Source: JAFMPW01 sp041743085 (GTDB lineage: Bacteria > Bacteroidota > Bacteroidia > Flavobacteriales > Flavobacteriaceae). Taken from it: a DNA stretch of 64,000 nt. Both the position numbers and the translations under genes were made by a program. The stretch covers positions 186,001-250,000 of the forward strand of contig JBGTNL010000019.1 of the NCBI GenBank assembly GCA_041743085.1, read 5' to 3'. How positions within the stretch are numbered: the stretch's first letter is position 1; every line of letters begins with the position of its first letter. Under the pieces are notes generated by a model that saw nothing but the letters and a program-made list of their open reading frames with translations, did not search any database and had not been told where the DNA came from. Below, in pieces: positions 17,087 through 27,200 of the stretch.

Positions 17087-17167
17087 ACTGTTTAAAATAT
17101 CAGATTTTCAGGCACCACATTCCAAAACTTATCATAAGGGATTGGGAATTTTCCTAGTTACCATTGG

Positions 17168-18676
17168 CTAAGCTTCGGCTAACATTTTCTCTCCTGCTTC
17201 GATGGCTTCTTCTATAGTTCCCTTAAGGTTAAAGGCAGATTCCGGTAAACGGTCCAATTCCCCATCCATGATCATCGTAAAGCCTTTGATAGTTTCCTTA
17301 ATATCTACCAAAACACCCGGTATCCCGGTAAATTGTTCTGCCACATGAAAAGGCTGGGAGAGGAAACGCTGTACCCGTCTGGCCCTACCCACTGCTAATT
17401 TATCTTCTTCGGATAGTTCTTCCATTCCCAAAATGGCAATAATGTCCTGTAATTCCTTATAGCGTTGTAACAACTCTTTTACACGTTGTGCGCAATCGTA
17501 ATGTTCTTTCCCAAGAATTTCCGCCGTTAGGATCCTGGAAGTAGAATCCAAAGGATCAACAGCGGGGTAAATCCCTAATTCCGAAATCTTACGCGATAGT
17601 ACGGTTGTAGCGTCTAAGTGTGCAAATGTTGTGGCCGGGGCCGGGTCCGTAAGGTCATCCGCCGGTACATAAACGGCCTGTACGGAAGTAATGGATCCTC
17701 TTTTTGTGGAGGTGATCCGCTCCTGCATGGTCCCCATCTCCGTGGCTAAAGTGGGTTGATACCCTACCGCAGAAGGCATCCTTCCCAAAAGCGCGGAAAC
17801 TTCAGAACCGGCCTGGGTAAAACGGAAGATATTATCTACGAAAAATAAGACGTCTTTTCCCTGGCCTTCACCCGCGCCATCTCGAAAATATTCCGCAATG
17901 GTAAGTCCTGAGAGTGCTACCCGGGCCCGGGCGCCCGGAGGTTCATTCATCTGGCCAAAAACAAAGGTGGCCTTGGATTCCTTCAAGGCTTTCTTGTCTA
18001 CTTTGCTGAGGTCCCAGCCCCCATTTTCCATGGAATGAAGAAAATCATCCCCATATTTTATAATTCCGGATTCGAGCATCTCACGTAATAGGTCATTTCC
18101 TTCACGTGTACGTTCCCCTACGCCGGCAAATACCGAAAGACCACCGTGGCCCTTCGCTATATTGTTGATCAGTTCCTGAATCAGTACCGTTTTCCCCACA
18201 CCTGCACCTCCGAACAATCCAATTTTTCCTCCCTTGGCATAGGGCTCTATAAGGTCAATTACCTTTATCCCTGTAAACAATACTTCAGTTGAAGTGGTCA
18301 AGTCCTCAAACTTAGGAGCTTCCCTGTGGATGGGAAGTCCATTTTTGCCCGACTTAGGAAGATTTTCCATTCCATCAATAGCATCTCCTATCACATTGAA
18401 CAAACGGCCGTATATTTCTTCTCCAATAGGCATTTGGATAGCATTTCCTGTAGCCAGTACATCCACTCCCCTGCTCAACCCATCGGTAGAGTCCATGGAA
18501 ATTGCCCTAACCGTATTCTCCCCAACATGGGATTGTACTTCCAGGACCAATGTGGTACCGTCCTCCCTGATGATCTCCAATGAATCATAAATTCGAGGAA
18601 GTTCTGATCCCGATTGGAATTCCACGTCGATTACCGGTCCGATAATCTGGGAAATTTTACCTGTAACTTTAGCCAT
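17168..18676 (-). CDS. atpD: F1F0 ATP synthase beta subunit
   Basis: 502 residues, ATG start. Walker A GGAGVGKTVLIQ, the catalytic Glu in GVGERTREGNDL, Walker B VLFFVDNIFRFTQAGSEVSALLGRMPS region, and the ATPase alpha/beta signature PAVDPLDSTS are all present. It forms the catalytic subunit of F1. It is followed by atpC; no alpha, gamma, delta, a, b or c subunit gene is in the window, which matches the split ATP synthase loci common in Bacteroidota. Confidence 0.98.
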   Translation of the reverse strand: MAKVTGKISQIIGPVIDVEFQSGSELPRIYDSLEIIREDGTTLVLEVQSHVGENTVRAISMDSTDGLSRGVDVLATGNAIQMPIGEEIYGRLFNVIGDAIDGMENLPKSGKNGLPIHREAPKFEDLTTSTEVLFTGIKVIDLIEPYAKGGKIGLFGGAGVGKTVLIQELINNIAKGHGGLSVFAGVGERTREGNDLLREMLESGIIKYGDDFLHSMENGGWDLSKVDKKALKESKATFVFGQMNEPPGARARVALSGLTIAEYFRDGAGEGQGKDVLFFVDNIFRFTQAGSEVSALLGRMPSAVGYQPTLATEMGTMQERITSTKRGSITSVQAVYVPADDLTDPAPATTFAHLDATTVLSRKISELGIYPAVDPLDSTSRILTAEILGKEHYDCAQRVKELLQRYKELQDIIAILGMEELSEEDKLAVGRARRVQRFLSQPFHVAEQFTGIPGVLVDIKETIKGFTMIMDGELDRLPESAFNLKGTIEEAIEAGEKMLAEA

Positions 18677-18814
18677 TGTTCAAGTATTTAAAGTTTTGAG
18701 ATTTTATTCATTCTGCAAAGTAAACATGCACCGAATTATGCGGTTGTTTTTTACGGCTGCAAAGATATGATTTACTCCTTAAAAATAAATGGTTTTACGG
18801 CTTTTTATTTAAAG

Positions 18815-18845
18815 AAAAAGCACCTCTATATAAGAAGTGCTTTTT
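18815..18845 (-). terminator. Terminator of the SGNH-hydrolase gene
   Basis: AAAAAGCAC / GTGCTTTTT, a 9-bp stem with a 13-base loop, followed on the minus strand by a T-rich tract. It lies 29 bases after the stop codon of the SGNH lipoprotein gene and upstream of atpD. Confidence 0.75.
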
Positions 18846-18874
18846 CAAACTAATTCCGTAAAACGGGAAGCGTG

Positions 18875-20401
18875 TTAATTTACGTATAAACCTGTGAATT
18901 CTATGGGATTTACTTTGGGAAGATCAGAGCCGTATTTTGCATTGATCACCTCCAGAATGGCATTTGCAGCTGCTGCATAACCCCTTGGCGACGGATGAAT
19001 TCCGTCTAAAGAGAAGGCTCCGCCGGTAACATAATTATCTGTTATTACGGCGTTGCCGCCTATATTGAGACCAGTGGTTGCCACCTCGTTTAATAGGGCA
19101 TTGGCATCGAAAAAGCCCAGATCCAACTGGTCTGCCAACATCTTAATGGCTGCATTGAAAGCAACCGTTGCATCAAAAATTGCCAGCTGCTCCTCAGGTG
19201 TGAGCACCCAGTTGTCCGCTAAGGCAACACCCACCCCATTCACGCTAGCAGGATTATTTGGGTCGGCCAGGGTGCCGATGAAGTTCCTGGCGGGTAGCAC
19301 CAGAAGATCCTCCGCAGTGGCTTGTCTTAAAGAGGGAATGCCTAAAGCAGATAGATCTGTGAGGTCTTCATCCTCAATGACCACAGCGTTCGTGGTGCTT
19401 GCCTCAAAACCGATCGTTCTGGCAGCCCGCTCTTCAGAAGTAATAAACATCCCGCCTTCCGCCAATAAAAGTCCGTTGTTATAATCCGAATACCCATTAT
19501 TTACAAACGCCGCCGTTGGGGCGTCCAGCGGAATGGGATTATACGGGACAGTGGTAAAAAAAGGCGCGTCTGTTACATTAGGAAGGTTCGCTACAACACC
19601 ACTGGCCCCTCCCTGGGTTACAGCCTGCAGAATACCTCCATATACCTGGGCAAAAACATTGGCATTTGTGATGTCATTACCGCCGTAGGTAGTTGGGTCA
19701 AGATTCCCGGTCTCGTTATGATCTTCTCCTACCCCACCAGAAGTGGCGTAGCTTAATACATCATTATTCCCGATCCAAAGCGTAAAAAATGTAGGGTTTT
19801 GGGCCAGCACATCTTCAAGAACAGAGGCATTAGGGCTTGAGGCCATTCGTGCAAAATAAGGATTTGCCTGTCCGGATTGAACTCCGGCTACATTGCCATA
19901 CCCGTTTGCAAGCAGGTGGAAACTCTTAGCCCCCGGTACGCCCATATTGTTATAAGGACCGGGCATGATATTGCCCACCTCGGTAGTTGGAGTCCCACTT
20001 AAAATAAAAGGAACCTGGTTAACAGGGTCAAAAACAAAACGATTTTGGGCAACCTGATTTCCACCAAGCAAAAGACCTCCTAAATTATCGTTCGTTAGGG
20101 GTTGACTAAAAGAACCCCCTCCGGCCAGTGCAAACTGTGTTGCCAGGATATTGGGATATGATTTATCCTGCCCTTCCATATATAAAGCGGCATCGGCAAA
20201 ACCGGCAGTGAGCGAATTTCCTATCGCCACATAGGTGGAAAAATCGGCAGAGCCGCTGGTAAAGGTTGGTGGTGTACCGCCCCCACCTGTGCCGACTTCC
20301 GGAACGACCGGAATGGCAAGAACATTAGTATCATCGGTGGAACATGCGACTGCAAATCCGATCAGTACAATTAATGAGAAATTTATTAATCGAGTTTTCA
20401 T
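18875..20401 (-). CDS. SGNH/GDSL-family hydrolase lipoprotein
   Basis: 508 residues from ATG 20401; an ATG three codons upstream is also open. The signal peptide ends in a lipobox (GFAVACS), then a Gly/Pro-rich linker. Block I with the nucleophile Ser is YVAIGNSLTAGFAD, the block III Asn appears in LWIGNNDVLSY, and the Asp/His pair is in LDGIHPSPRGYAAAAN. Family members are esterases or lipases; this one should sit at the outer membrane. It starts 23 bases after the TonB receptor gene on the same strand. The two may form a surface capture-and-hydrolysis pair; the ester substrate is unknown. Confidence 0.88.
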   Translation of the reverse strand: MKTRLINFSLIVLIGFAVACSTDDTNVLAIPVVPEVGTGGGGTPPTFTSGSADFSTYVAIGNSLTAGFADAALYMEGQDKSYPNILATQFALAGGGSFSQPLTNDNLGGLLLGGNQVAQNRFVFDPVNQVPFILSGTPTTEVGNIMPGPYNNMGVPGAKSFHLLANGYGNVAGVQSGQANPYFARMASSPNASVLEDVLAQNPTFFTLWIGNNDVLSYATSGGVGEDHNETGNLDPTTYGGNDITNANVFAQVYGGILQAVTQGGASGVVANLPNVTDAPFFTTVPYNPIPLDAPTAAFVNNGYSDYNNGLLLAEGGMFITSEERAARTIGFEASTTNAVVIEDEDLTDLSALGIPSLRQATAEDLLVLPARNFIGTLADPNNPASVNGVGVALADNWVLTPEEQLAIFDATVAFNAAIKMLADQLDLGFFDANALLNEVATTGLNIGGNAVITDNYVTGGAFSLDGIHPSPRGYAAAANAILEVINAKYGSDLPKVNPIEFTGLYVN

Positions 20402-20424
20402 ATCGAGCATTTTCTTTTTTTATT

Positions 20425-23184
20425 TTATTGATTTATTATCCAAGAAACATAGTATTGCGCCCCAATGGTACCTGCTCCCGGGGCACTCACATATTCCTCT
20501 CCGAATATATTGGCCCCTCCCACTTTAAAGACAGATTTAATACTAGGCACTTCAAAATTCACCTGGGCATCAAAAATATTTCTGTTGGGTATGAAGCCGT
20601 CGGCAAAGGAGGATTGCCATAAGTACACATCGTTCCATCTCCAGTTTACATTAAAACCGAAATTCTCGAACAAATCCGTATGCCCGAAGGAAGCTTTCAC
20701 CTTGTGCTCCGGGGTGTTAAAATTAGGCTGGAATCCCGGATCACTGCCTTCATTAAAATCTAACTTGGCATAAGTGTAGTTAACCCCAAGGTCGAAATCA
20801 CCAAGGATTTTCGTTGTAACGCCTATGCCACCCCCATAGGAATTAATATCCGCAGTAGAATTGGTGTATGTTTGAAAGGGTTGAAAATCACCATTTTGCA
20901 AAGCAAGCAGCGAAAGCGTATTATCTCCGGCCTGCCCGTAAAAAGGGACCAGTACCGTTCTATTGGATATAAAATCCTCATAGGCGTTATAATACCCGTT
21001 CAGATCGATACTGAGTTTTCCAAATATTCCTCTATAACCCACTTCGTAGGCAGTGATCTTCTCAGGTTTTACCAGATCAACATTTATTGCCTGGGGCGCA
21101 CCGGCATTCACCGATTCCAAAACAAAAGCATTGGAATAAGCCAGGCCACCTGAAAGTTGCACGGTAGGTGAACCAGTAATAGCTTGCCCAGAGGTACTGA
21201 CCAAAAGTTCAGGGGAAGTATACCTGGTGAGATTGTCCGGAGCTGAACCTACCAAAATAGCAGCTCCGGCATTTAACCCGATAAATAGGTCCTGGGTTGA
21301 TGGATTTCGGAAACCCGTTTGATAAGAAGCCCTGAGATTATGCCGTTTGTCTTCGTCAATCGCATAAACCAGGGAAACACGGGGTGAGAAAAAGCCATCA
21401 AAAAATTCCGACTTGTCGTAACGAACAGAGCCTGTAAATTTTAAACGTTCTTCCAACAATTTCTTCTGTAATTGTAGATATGCCCCGTATTCCTCATAAT
21501 TAATAGGATCATCTGCATCCGTATAAATTGTTCCCTCCGAATTCAGGGAATATTGTCTCCAGGAACCCCCGACCAGAATATCTGCAAAATCTGCGGTGAT
21601 ATGGCCCAGGTTATAATTGGCATCCACATGGTAAATCTTGGAATTATCCTGAAATTTAGATCCCGTTGTAAGATCGCCGTCCGAAGTAATCCTGGCCAGG
21701 GCACTGTTAAATTCCGGCGAACCGGGAACAAAACGCCCGGCATCTGCATTGGCCCTCCCCGCTGCATGGCCCTGCGCATCCGTTACGGCCGGATTTAAGA
21801 ATCTGGCGGTAAGGTATCCCACGGCATAATCCGTAAACCATTGCCTGTCACCTTTCCAGGCCCTGTTAATATTTATGGCGGTAAATCGGGTATCATAGGA
21901 ATTTCCAGCCTTTTCTGCGGTGGTATATCCGCGGACAAAGAAATTATTGTTACGGATTTCCAATTTATGTTGCTGCATAAAGAAGTCCTGAATAGAATAC
22001 CTGTTTGCACCCTGGTAAATGGTATTTCCACGACCCAGTTTTGAATTCCATACAATTTCAAAATCGTTTGCCCAGGGTTTGTAGTGCAATGCAAAATCCG
22101 CTTTTAAACTTTCGGCGTCATAGTCCATAAGATCACGTTCCATATATCCGGTTCTGGTAACTCTTGCGCGCCCGAAATCAGTGGCAACCGGTATGGGTAG
22201 ATTTTCAGCTGCTATCTGGTCAAAATCCAAGGTGGTGCCAACTTCATCACCGTATATATTTAATCCGTTATACGCAGGATCGGATCTTGTTCGGCTAGGA
22301 TTATCGAAATCCGTGTAATCTGTTGAAAACCACTCTGTTCCTTTCAGAAAAGAAAGGGAAGCCTTGCCAGCAACCTTATCACTGAAAGCACGGGCAGCTC
22401 TGATACCGACATCCGTAAAATTGTTATCTCCGGCGTTGGTACTTGAAGTTATACCTGTTTTACCATAAAAGCTGATTCCCTGATAGTCAAAAGGACTCTT
22501 ACTGGTCATAAACATAATACCGTTAAAGGCATTGGCCCCATAGAGTGCGGAAGATGCCCCGGGAAGCAATTCCACCGTATTCACGTCTAATTCCGACATT
22601 CCTAAAAGATTACCCAGCGGGAAGTTTAAGGCCGGGGAAGAGTTGTCCATACCGTCTACCAATTGCATAAATCTGTTGTTTGCGAAGGTGGCAAAACCTC
22701 TTGTATTTACTGATTTGAAGGTAAGGCTATTGGTATTCAGGTCTATTCCTTTAAGGTTTTCCAGTGCATCATAGAAGGTAGGGGCGGCAGCAGCCTGCAT
22801 GGTCTTAATATCCATACGTTCAACCGTTACCGGGGATTCAAAAATGCGTTCGGGGGTTCTGGAAGCGGACACCACAATTTCGTCCAGAATGGTCTGTGTC
22901 TCTGAAAGCGTAATGGACAAGGTTTGGTTGTTTGAAGTAACCTCTGCAGTTGCCTCGGCAAAACCAATACTTGTAATTCTTAATTGAAAGGGAGGAACTT
23001 CCGAGGTTTCCAAATTAAAATTTCCGTCAAAATCCGTTGTGGCACCTATTGCCTTGCCCACAATGACAATGTTAGCCCCCGGGACCGGATCTCCATTCTG
23101 ATCCGATACATTCCCGTTCACAACAGTCTGTCCATAGGTACTTATGCCCAACAGAAGGAAGGACAAAAAGAATATTGTTCTCAT
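20425..23184 (-). CDS. TonB-dependent outer-membrane receptor with CarboxypepD_reg-like N-terminus
   Basis: 919 residues with a signal peptide (MRTIFFLSFLLLGISTYGQ). A CarboxypepD_reg-like beta-sandwich (about 20-105, with NGNVSDQNGDPVPGANI) precedes the plug, which contains a TonB-box-like EIVVSASRTPER and LLPGASSALYGANAFNGIM. The remainder is a 22-strand barrel, ending ...QYYVSWIINQ. It belongs to the general OMR family and not clearly to SusC; no SusD partner is adjacent. It is upstream of the SGNH-hydrolase lipoprotein gene. The ligand is unknown. Confidence 0.9.
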   Translation of the reverse strand: MRTIFFLSFLLLGISTYGQTVVNGNVSDQNGDPVPGANIVIVGKAIGATTDFDGNFNLETSEVPPFQLRITSIGFAEATAEVTSNNQTLSITLSETQTILDEIVVSASRTPERIFESPVTVERMDIKTMQAAAAPTFYDALENLKGIDLNTNSLTFKSVNTRGFATFANNRFMQLVDGMDNSSPALNFPLGNLLGMSELDVNTVELLPGASSALYGANAFNGIMFMTSKSPFDYQGISFYGKTGITSSTNAGDNNFTDVGIRAARAFSDKVAGKASLSFLKGTEWFSTDYTDFDNPSRTRSDPAYNGLNIYGDEVGTTLDFDQIAAENLPIPVATDFGRARVTRTGYMERDLMDYDAESLKADFALHYKPWANDFEIVWNSKLGRGNTIYQGANRYSIQDFFMQQHKLEIRNNNFFVRGYTTAEKAGNSYDTRFTAININRAWKGDRQWFTDYAVGYLTARFLNPAVTDAQGHAAGRANADAGRFVPGSPEFNSALARITSDGDLTTGSKFQDNSKIYHVDANYNLGHITADFADILVGGSWRQYSLNSEGTIYTDADDPINYEEYGAYLQLQKKLLEERLKFTGSVRYDKSEFFDGFFSPRVSLVYAIDEDKRHNLRASYQTGFRNPSTQDLFIGLNAGAAILVGSAPDNLTRYTSPELLVSTSGQAITGSPTVQLSGGLAYSNAFVLESVNAGAPQAINVDLVKPEKITAYEVGYRGIFGKLSIDLNGYYNAYEDFISNRTVLVPFYGQAGDNTLSLLALQNGDFQPFQTYTNSTADINSYGGGIGVTTKILGDFDLGVNYTYAKLDFNEGSDPGFQPNFNTPEHKVKASFGHTDLFENFGFNVNWRWNDVYLWQSSFADGFIPNRNIFDAQVNFEVPSIKSVFKVGGANIFGEEYVSAPGAGTIGAQYYVSWIINQ

Positions 23185-23322
23185 TAGTTAGTTAAATTAA
23201 GTTAGTTACCAAGCCACCGGCAAGATACCGATTTTTTTAAATCGATGTTGAAAAAACGGATGAAATTATGCATGCATAGTAAATTTTACCTTTCAGCGGG
23301 AACCGATCCTATTTACGGAATG

Positions 23323-23358
23323 AAAAAGGGCAAAACACTTTGCGCGTCTGCCCTTTTT
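23323..23358 (-). terminator. Terminator of glmS
   Basis: AAAAAGGGCA / TGCCCTTTTT stem, 10 bp with a 16-base loop, located 29 bases after the glmS stop on the minus strand and ending in a T-run in that direction. Confidence 0.8.
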
Positions 23359-23386
23359 AACGTTTATCAATATGACTTTGGAAATG

Positions 23387-25234
23387 TTATTCCACCGTAA
23401 CCGACTTTGCCAGATTCCTTGGTTGGTCCACATTACACCCGCGCATTACGGCTATGTGATAGGACAACAATTGTAAGGGGATAGTGGTTAATAATGGCGT
23501 TAAGCTTTCAATAGTTTCAGGAACTTCAACAACATGATCGGCCAGATCTCTCACCTGCCTGTCGCCCTCTGTTACCACGGCAATGATTTTTCCTTTTCTC
23601 GATTTTATTTCCTGAATATTGCTGACTACTTTTTCGTAATGCCCTTTGTTGGTTGCTATGACGATTACGGGCATTTGCTCATCAATTAGGGCAATAGGGC
23701 CGTGTTTCATTTCCGCTGCAGGATATCCCTCGGCATGGATATAACTTATTTCTTTCAGTTTCAGGGCACCTTCCAGGGCTACCGGAAAATTATACCCTCT
23801 TCCCAGGTACAGGCAATTGTCAGAATCTTTATAACAATCGGCAATTATTTCAATTAACGGATTAGACTCCAGGGCTCTTTCTACCTTCGAAGGAATGTTT
23901 TCTAATTCTATGAGGTATTCGTGGAATTTTGTTTCCGAAAAGATGCCTCTCTCCCTGGCCAGCTTTAACGCCAGCAGCGTAAGCACGGTAATTTGAGTAG
24001 TAAACGCCTTTGTGGATGCAACGCCGATCTCGGGTCCGGCATGGGTATAGGCCCCGGCATCCGTTTCGCGCGCAATGGAAGAACCTACAACATTACATAC
24101 CCCAAATACGAAGGCTCCCCTTTCCTTTGCAAGTTTTATCGCGGCAAGTGTATCCGCTGTTTCACCCGATTGAGAAATCGCTATCACGACGTCCCTGTCC
24201 GTAATCACCGGATTTCGGTAACGGAACTCCGAAGCGTATTCTACCTCGACAGGGATCCGTGCCAGATCCTCAAAAATGTATTCGGCAACCAGGCCCGCAT
24301 GCCAGGATGTACCGCAAGCCACAATGATGATCCTGTTGGCGTTCATAAATCTTTCGAGGTTCTCGTCCACCCCGGCCATTTTAATTATCCCCTGATCAAC
24401 CCGTAGCCTTCCTCTATAGGTATCCTTAATTGCCCTTGGCTGCTCGTATATCTCCTTCAGCATAAAATGGTCATATCCCCCCTTCTCAATCTCCTCGAGA
24501 TTCATCTGAAGCTCCTGAACCATTGGATAGGCAATTGTGTCGTCCTTAATTTTACGAAGTTTTATCTCCTTTCCCACCCTGATAATCGCCATTTCCTCAT
24601 CTTCCAGATAAACGGATTTGTTTGTAAACTCTATAAAGGGTGAAGCATCCGAAGCAATAAAAAATTCATTTTCCCCTATCCCGATAGCCAACGGACTTCC
24701 CAATTTGGCGACCACTATCTCATTCGGTTTTTTCTTATCGAAAACAGCAATCGCATAAGCTCCCACCACCTGGTTCAACGCTATCTGAACGGCTTTTCCC
24801 AGTTTCACGTTTTCTTTCTTTTTTACCTCCTCAATAAGGTTAACCAAAACCTCGGTATCTGTATCCGAATCAAAAAGATAACCTCTTTTTGTCAGCTCCT
24901 GTTTAATGGCCTCATAGTTTTCTATGATTCCGTTGTGAATGATAACAAGCTCGCCGGAGTTGGAGTAATGGGGGTGAGAATTAACGTCATTAGGGACACC
25001 ATGCGTGGCCCAGCGGGTATGACCGATGCCCAAACTACCGTTCAGGGAAATAGTCGCCTGCGATTTATTTTTCAGATCTTCGACCTTCCCTTTGGTTTTG
25101 GCAAGATTTATATTCTTACCATCATAAAGCGCTATGCCTGCACTGTCGTATCCCCTGTACTCCAGGCGTTGCAACCCTTTCATGATAATGGGATAAGCCT
25201 CTCTAAACCCAATATAACCTACTATTCCACACAT
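23387..25234 (-). CDS. glmS: Glutamine-fructose-6-phosphate aminotransferase (isomerizing)
   Basis: 615 residues. The N-terminal Ntn glutaminase domain begins MCGIVGYIG with Cys2 as nucleophile, GHTRWATHG and the HNGIIENY segment. Two SIS domains follow (about residues 290-430 and 460-600) with CGTSWHAG, SQSGETADT and the C-terminal KSVTVE tail. GlmS makes glucosamine-6-phosphate for peptidoglycan and LPS. It lies downstream of the DUF4270 gene by 119 bases and has its own promoter-like sequence. No glmS ribozyme was recognised. Confidence 0.98.
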   Translation of the reverse strand: MCGIVGYIGFREAYPIIMKGLQRLEYRGYDSAGIALYDGKNINLAKTKGKVEDLKNKSQATISLNGSLGIGHTRWATHGVPNDVNSHPHYSNSGELVIIHNGIIENYEAIKQELTKRGYLFDSDTDTEVLVNLIEEVKKKENVKLGKAVQIALNQVVGAYAIAVFDKKKPNEIVVAKLGSPLAIGIGENEFFIASDASPFIEFTNKSVYLEDEEMAIIRVGKEIKLRKIKDDTIAYPMVQELQMNLEEIEKGGYDHFMLKEIYEQPRAIKDTYRGRLRVDQGIIKMAGVDENLERFMNANRIIIVACGTSWHAGLVAEYIFEDLARIPVEVEYASEFRYRNPVITDRDVVIAISQSGETADTLAAIKLAKERGAFVFGVCNVVGSSIARETDAGAYTHAGPEIGVASTKAFTTQITVLTLLALKLARERGIFSETKFHEYLIELENIPSKVERALESNPLIEIIADCYKDSDNCLYLGRGYNFPVALEGALKLKEISYIHAEGYPAAEMKHGPIALIDEQMPVIVIATNKGHYEKVVSNIQEIKSRKGKIIAVVTEGDRQVRDLADHVVEVPETIESLTPLLTTIPLQLLSYHIAVMRGCNVDQPRNLAKSVTVE

Positions 25235-25266
25235 ATAAACAATATTACCCGATTAAAGTATGTGGG

Positions 25267-25299
25267 CAAATTTACAAGAAGTAAACCATTTGTACCCAA
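25267..25299 (-). promoter_or_regulatory. Bacteroidota-type promoter of glmS (TTG-N22-TAAATTTG)
   Basis: On the minus strand a TTG (25299-25297) is followed 22 bases later by TAAATTTG (25274-25267), which fits the -33/-7 consensus with allowed spacing. The predicted start lies about 28 bases before the glmS ATG. Confidence 0.6.
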
Positions 25300-25353
25300 A
25301 ATACGGGCTATATAACAAAATATTCCTTTGAGTGGTATGCTGAAACACCTTAA

Positions 25354-27195
25354 TCAATTCGTTTCGGTATAGAAAATCTCAAGTTTTAGTTTCTTGCTCT
25401 CATTATCCGGCACATTGCTGCCAATGAGGATCGTCCCCAGGGGGCTGATTGTACCGCTAACAGGTATTTCTTCTTCATTATTACCGGTTAGCATGGCACT
25501 GGAAGCTCCAATGAGTCTGATATCCGGTGTTAGCATTAGCCCCAGAGTGGCGTTGGTGGAGTCTCTTATGACCAAATTGTTGATATGGTCCGTAATGCGT
25601 ACCGTATATTTAACACCCCTGTTATCGGTTTCTTCTATAAACCCGTCATAGTTAAGGAAAAGCCCGAAGGCCGTTTCAGCTACGGAATTTTCAGTGGCAG
25701 CATTATACAACGGTCGGTTAGTTTCGGCATTGTACAAATAAAGGCGGGGGGGTTCATACTCCGTTCCGGCCACATCCAAGGCATTCCGATCCACATAAAA
25801 TATTAAATTCGCTTCATTGATAATCCAGTTATTGGCCTTTATTTGATTAAGGGTATCCTCCCCATTGTCTGGATCGAATAATTTTATTTCTGCAAAAGAG
25901 CCGGTCCCGCCTTTCAGGTAAATTCTTGGGGCATTTTCCCCATTATCCAGGTTACCCAGAATTTCCGGAGGGAAGTTATCATTAAGGAACGTATTTACAG
26001 CATTGCCATTAATCGGGGCAGGCGCACTAATTGTACCGCCCCCGGTTATAAGGCTTAGGACATATTGCTTCTCATCCTTTACGATCTCTCCGTCTTCTGC
26101 AACGTCAAATTCATAATTTATGGTGATGGTGGCATCCGTTAGGTCTAACAAAAGCATAATATCATCTGTCACGGATAAATGAATCCCCCTGAAAAATTCC
26201 TTAAAATTCACGGCACTCAGTAATTCTGCCTGCCCCTCCTTATCCAGGATATTCGTCTGAAAAAAATCAGGATCCAATGCCACTCTTATCCCCGGTTCCA
26301 GTCTTTCGGGAGCCTCCAACGATTCATCATCTTCAGTATCCGGATCGTCCTCTTTGAATATGAGGGTTTGTTCATCGTTAATTGTAACTTCACCGTCAAA
26401 CAGTAATTCTGAAACAAAATCGGGTGAGAATTGCTGCGTGGAAAAAAATTCCTGAGCTTCCTGAAAATTGGTATCAGGATCCAAATCCCTTAAAAAAAAA
26501 GTAGAACGTTCAACCCTTAAATTAAAAGGATCATTACGATTCCCATAAATGCTATCCAGGTCGCGTTTAACGGGAAATCTGTTGGAAAGGGTTTCTGTAT
26601 CATCGGCATCATTGGTCCCGTCACCATCGGTGTCCGCGTTTAACGGATCAGACCCTGCAACCCGTTCCTGATTATCTGTAAGCCCGTCACCGTCCGAATC
26701 GCTGTTGGGATCATCAGGATCCGAGTCAAATTCGTTAGCAACTCCATCCAGATCCCTATCTGCATTGCTATTTCTCAAATACGGAATGTAAAGAAATACT
26801 TCTTTTACAGTCTCATTTTCTTCAATTGTTGCTGAATTAGTATCGGCATCGGCATCATCTTCGGTTGCTTGGGGGTAAGTTCCGAAACTCGGATTACCCG
26901 GGCTACCGCCCGACGGCGATTGCAAATTTACCTGAGAAGTGATCCTGGCCTCTGTTTTCCCATAGACGGGGTCATTGAACACCCCCAATTGGTATATAGG
27001 TAATTTGTTGGTCTGTACAGCATCAATTTTTTTGTTATACGCAAATACATCATAAACCGCCTTGTTTGTAGTAAATGGTTGTCCCCCAATAACAGTAGTG
27101 CCTATGGTAGTAAGGTCTTCTTCACAAGAAACAGTGGCCAATACAAAAAGGATCCCCGCAACGGCGGAATATCGTAGTCTAATCAAAAACTTCAT
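25354..27195 (-). CDS. DUF4270 lipoprotein with calcium-binding-type repeats
   Basis: 613 residues. Signal peptide with lipobox ending at Cys24 (ATVSCEED), then the DUF4270 start GTTVIGGQPFTTNK. Residues about 145-201 form an inserted Asp-rich run of thrombospondin type-3-like repeats (DRDLDGVANEFDSDPDDPNS, then DSDGDGLTDNQ and DTDGDGTNDADD), which in other proteins bind calcium. The family is of unknown function, surface-associated in Bacteroidota. It begins 5 bases after the GlgA-like gene and precedes glmS, a conserved flavobacterial order, so it may serve polysaccharide or envelope work. Confidence 0.85.
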   Translation of the reverse strand: MKFLIRLRYSAVAGILFVLATVSCEEDLTTIGTTVIGGQPFTTNKAVYDVFAYNKKIDAVQTNKLPIYQLGVFNDPVYGKTEARITSQVNLQSPSGGSPGNPSFGTYPQATEDDADADTNSATIEENETVKEVFLYIPYLRNSNADRDLDGVANEFDSDPDDPNSDSDGDGLTDNQERVAGSDPLNADTDGDGTNDADDTETLSNRFPVKRDLDSIYGNRNDPFNLRVERSTFFLRDLDPDTNFQEAQEFFSTQQFSPDFVSELLFDGEVTINDEQTLIFKEDDPDTEDDESLEAPERLEPGIRVALDPDFFQTNILDKEGQAELLSAVNFKEFFRGIHLSVTDDIMLLLDLTDATITINYEFDVAEDGEIVKDEKQYVLSLITGGGTISAPAPINGNAVNTFLNDNFPPEILGNLDNGENAPRIYLKGGTGSFAEIKLFDPDNGEDTLNQIKANNWIINEANLIFYVDRNALDVAGTEYEPPRLYLYNAETNRPLYNAATENSVAETAFGLFLNYDGFIEETDNRGVKYTVRITDHINNLVIRDSTNATLGLMLTPDIRLIGASSAMLTGNNEEEIPVSGTISPLGTILIGSNVPDNESKKLKLEIFYTETN

Positions 27196-27200
27196 GTAGA

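Noticed and set aside
18875..23184. Polysaccharide utilisation locus (SusC/SusD)
   Set aside because: The receptor has no adjacent SusD and no glycoside hydrolases; its partner is an SGNH esterase-like lipoprotein.
23185..23386. glmS ribozyme or riboswitch-like leader near glmS
   Set aside because: This gap is downstream of glmS on its strand; upstream (25235-25353) only a promoter-like TTG/TAAATTTG pair is visible.
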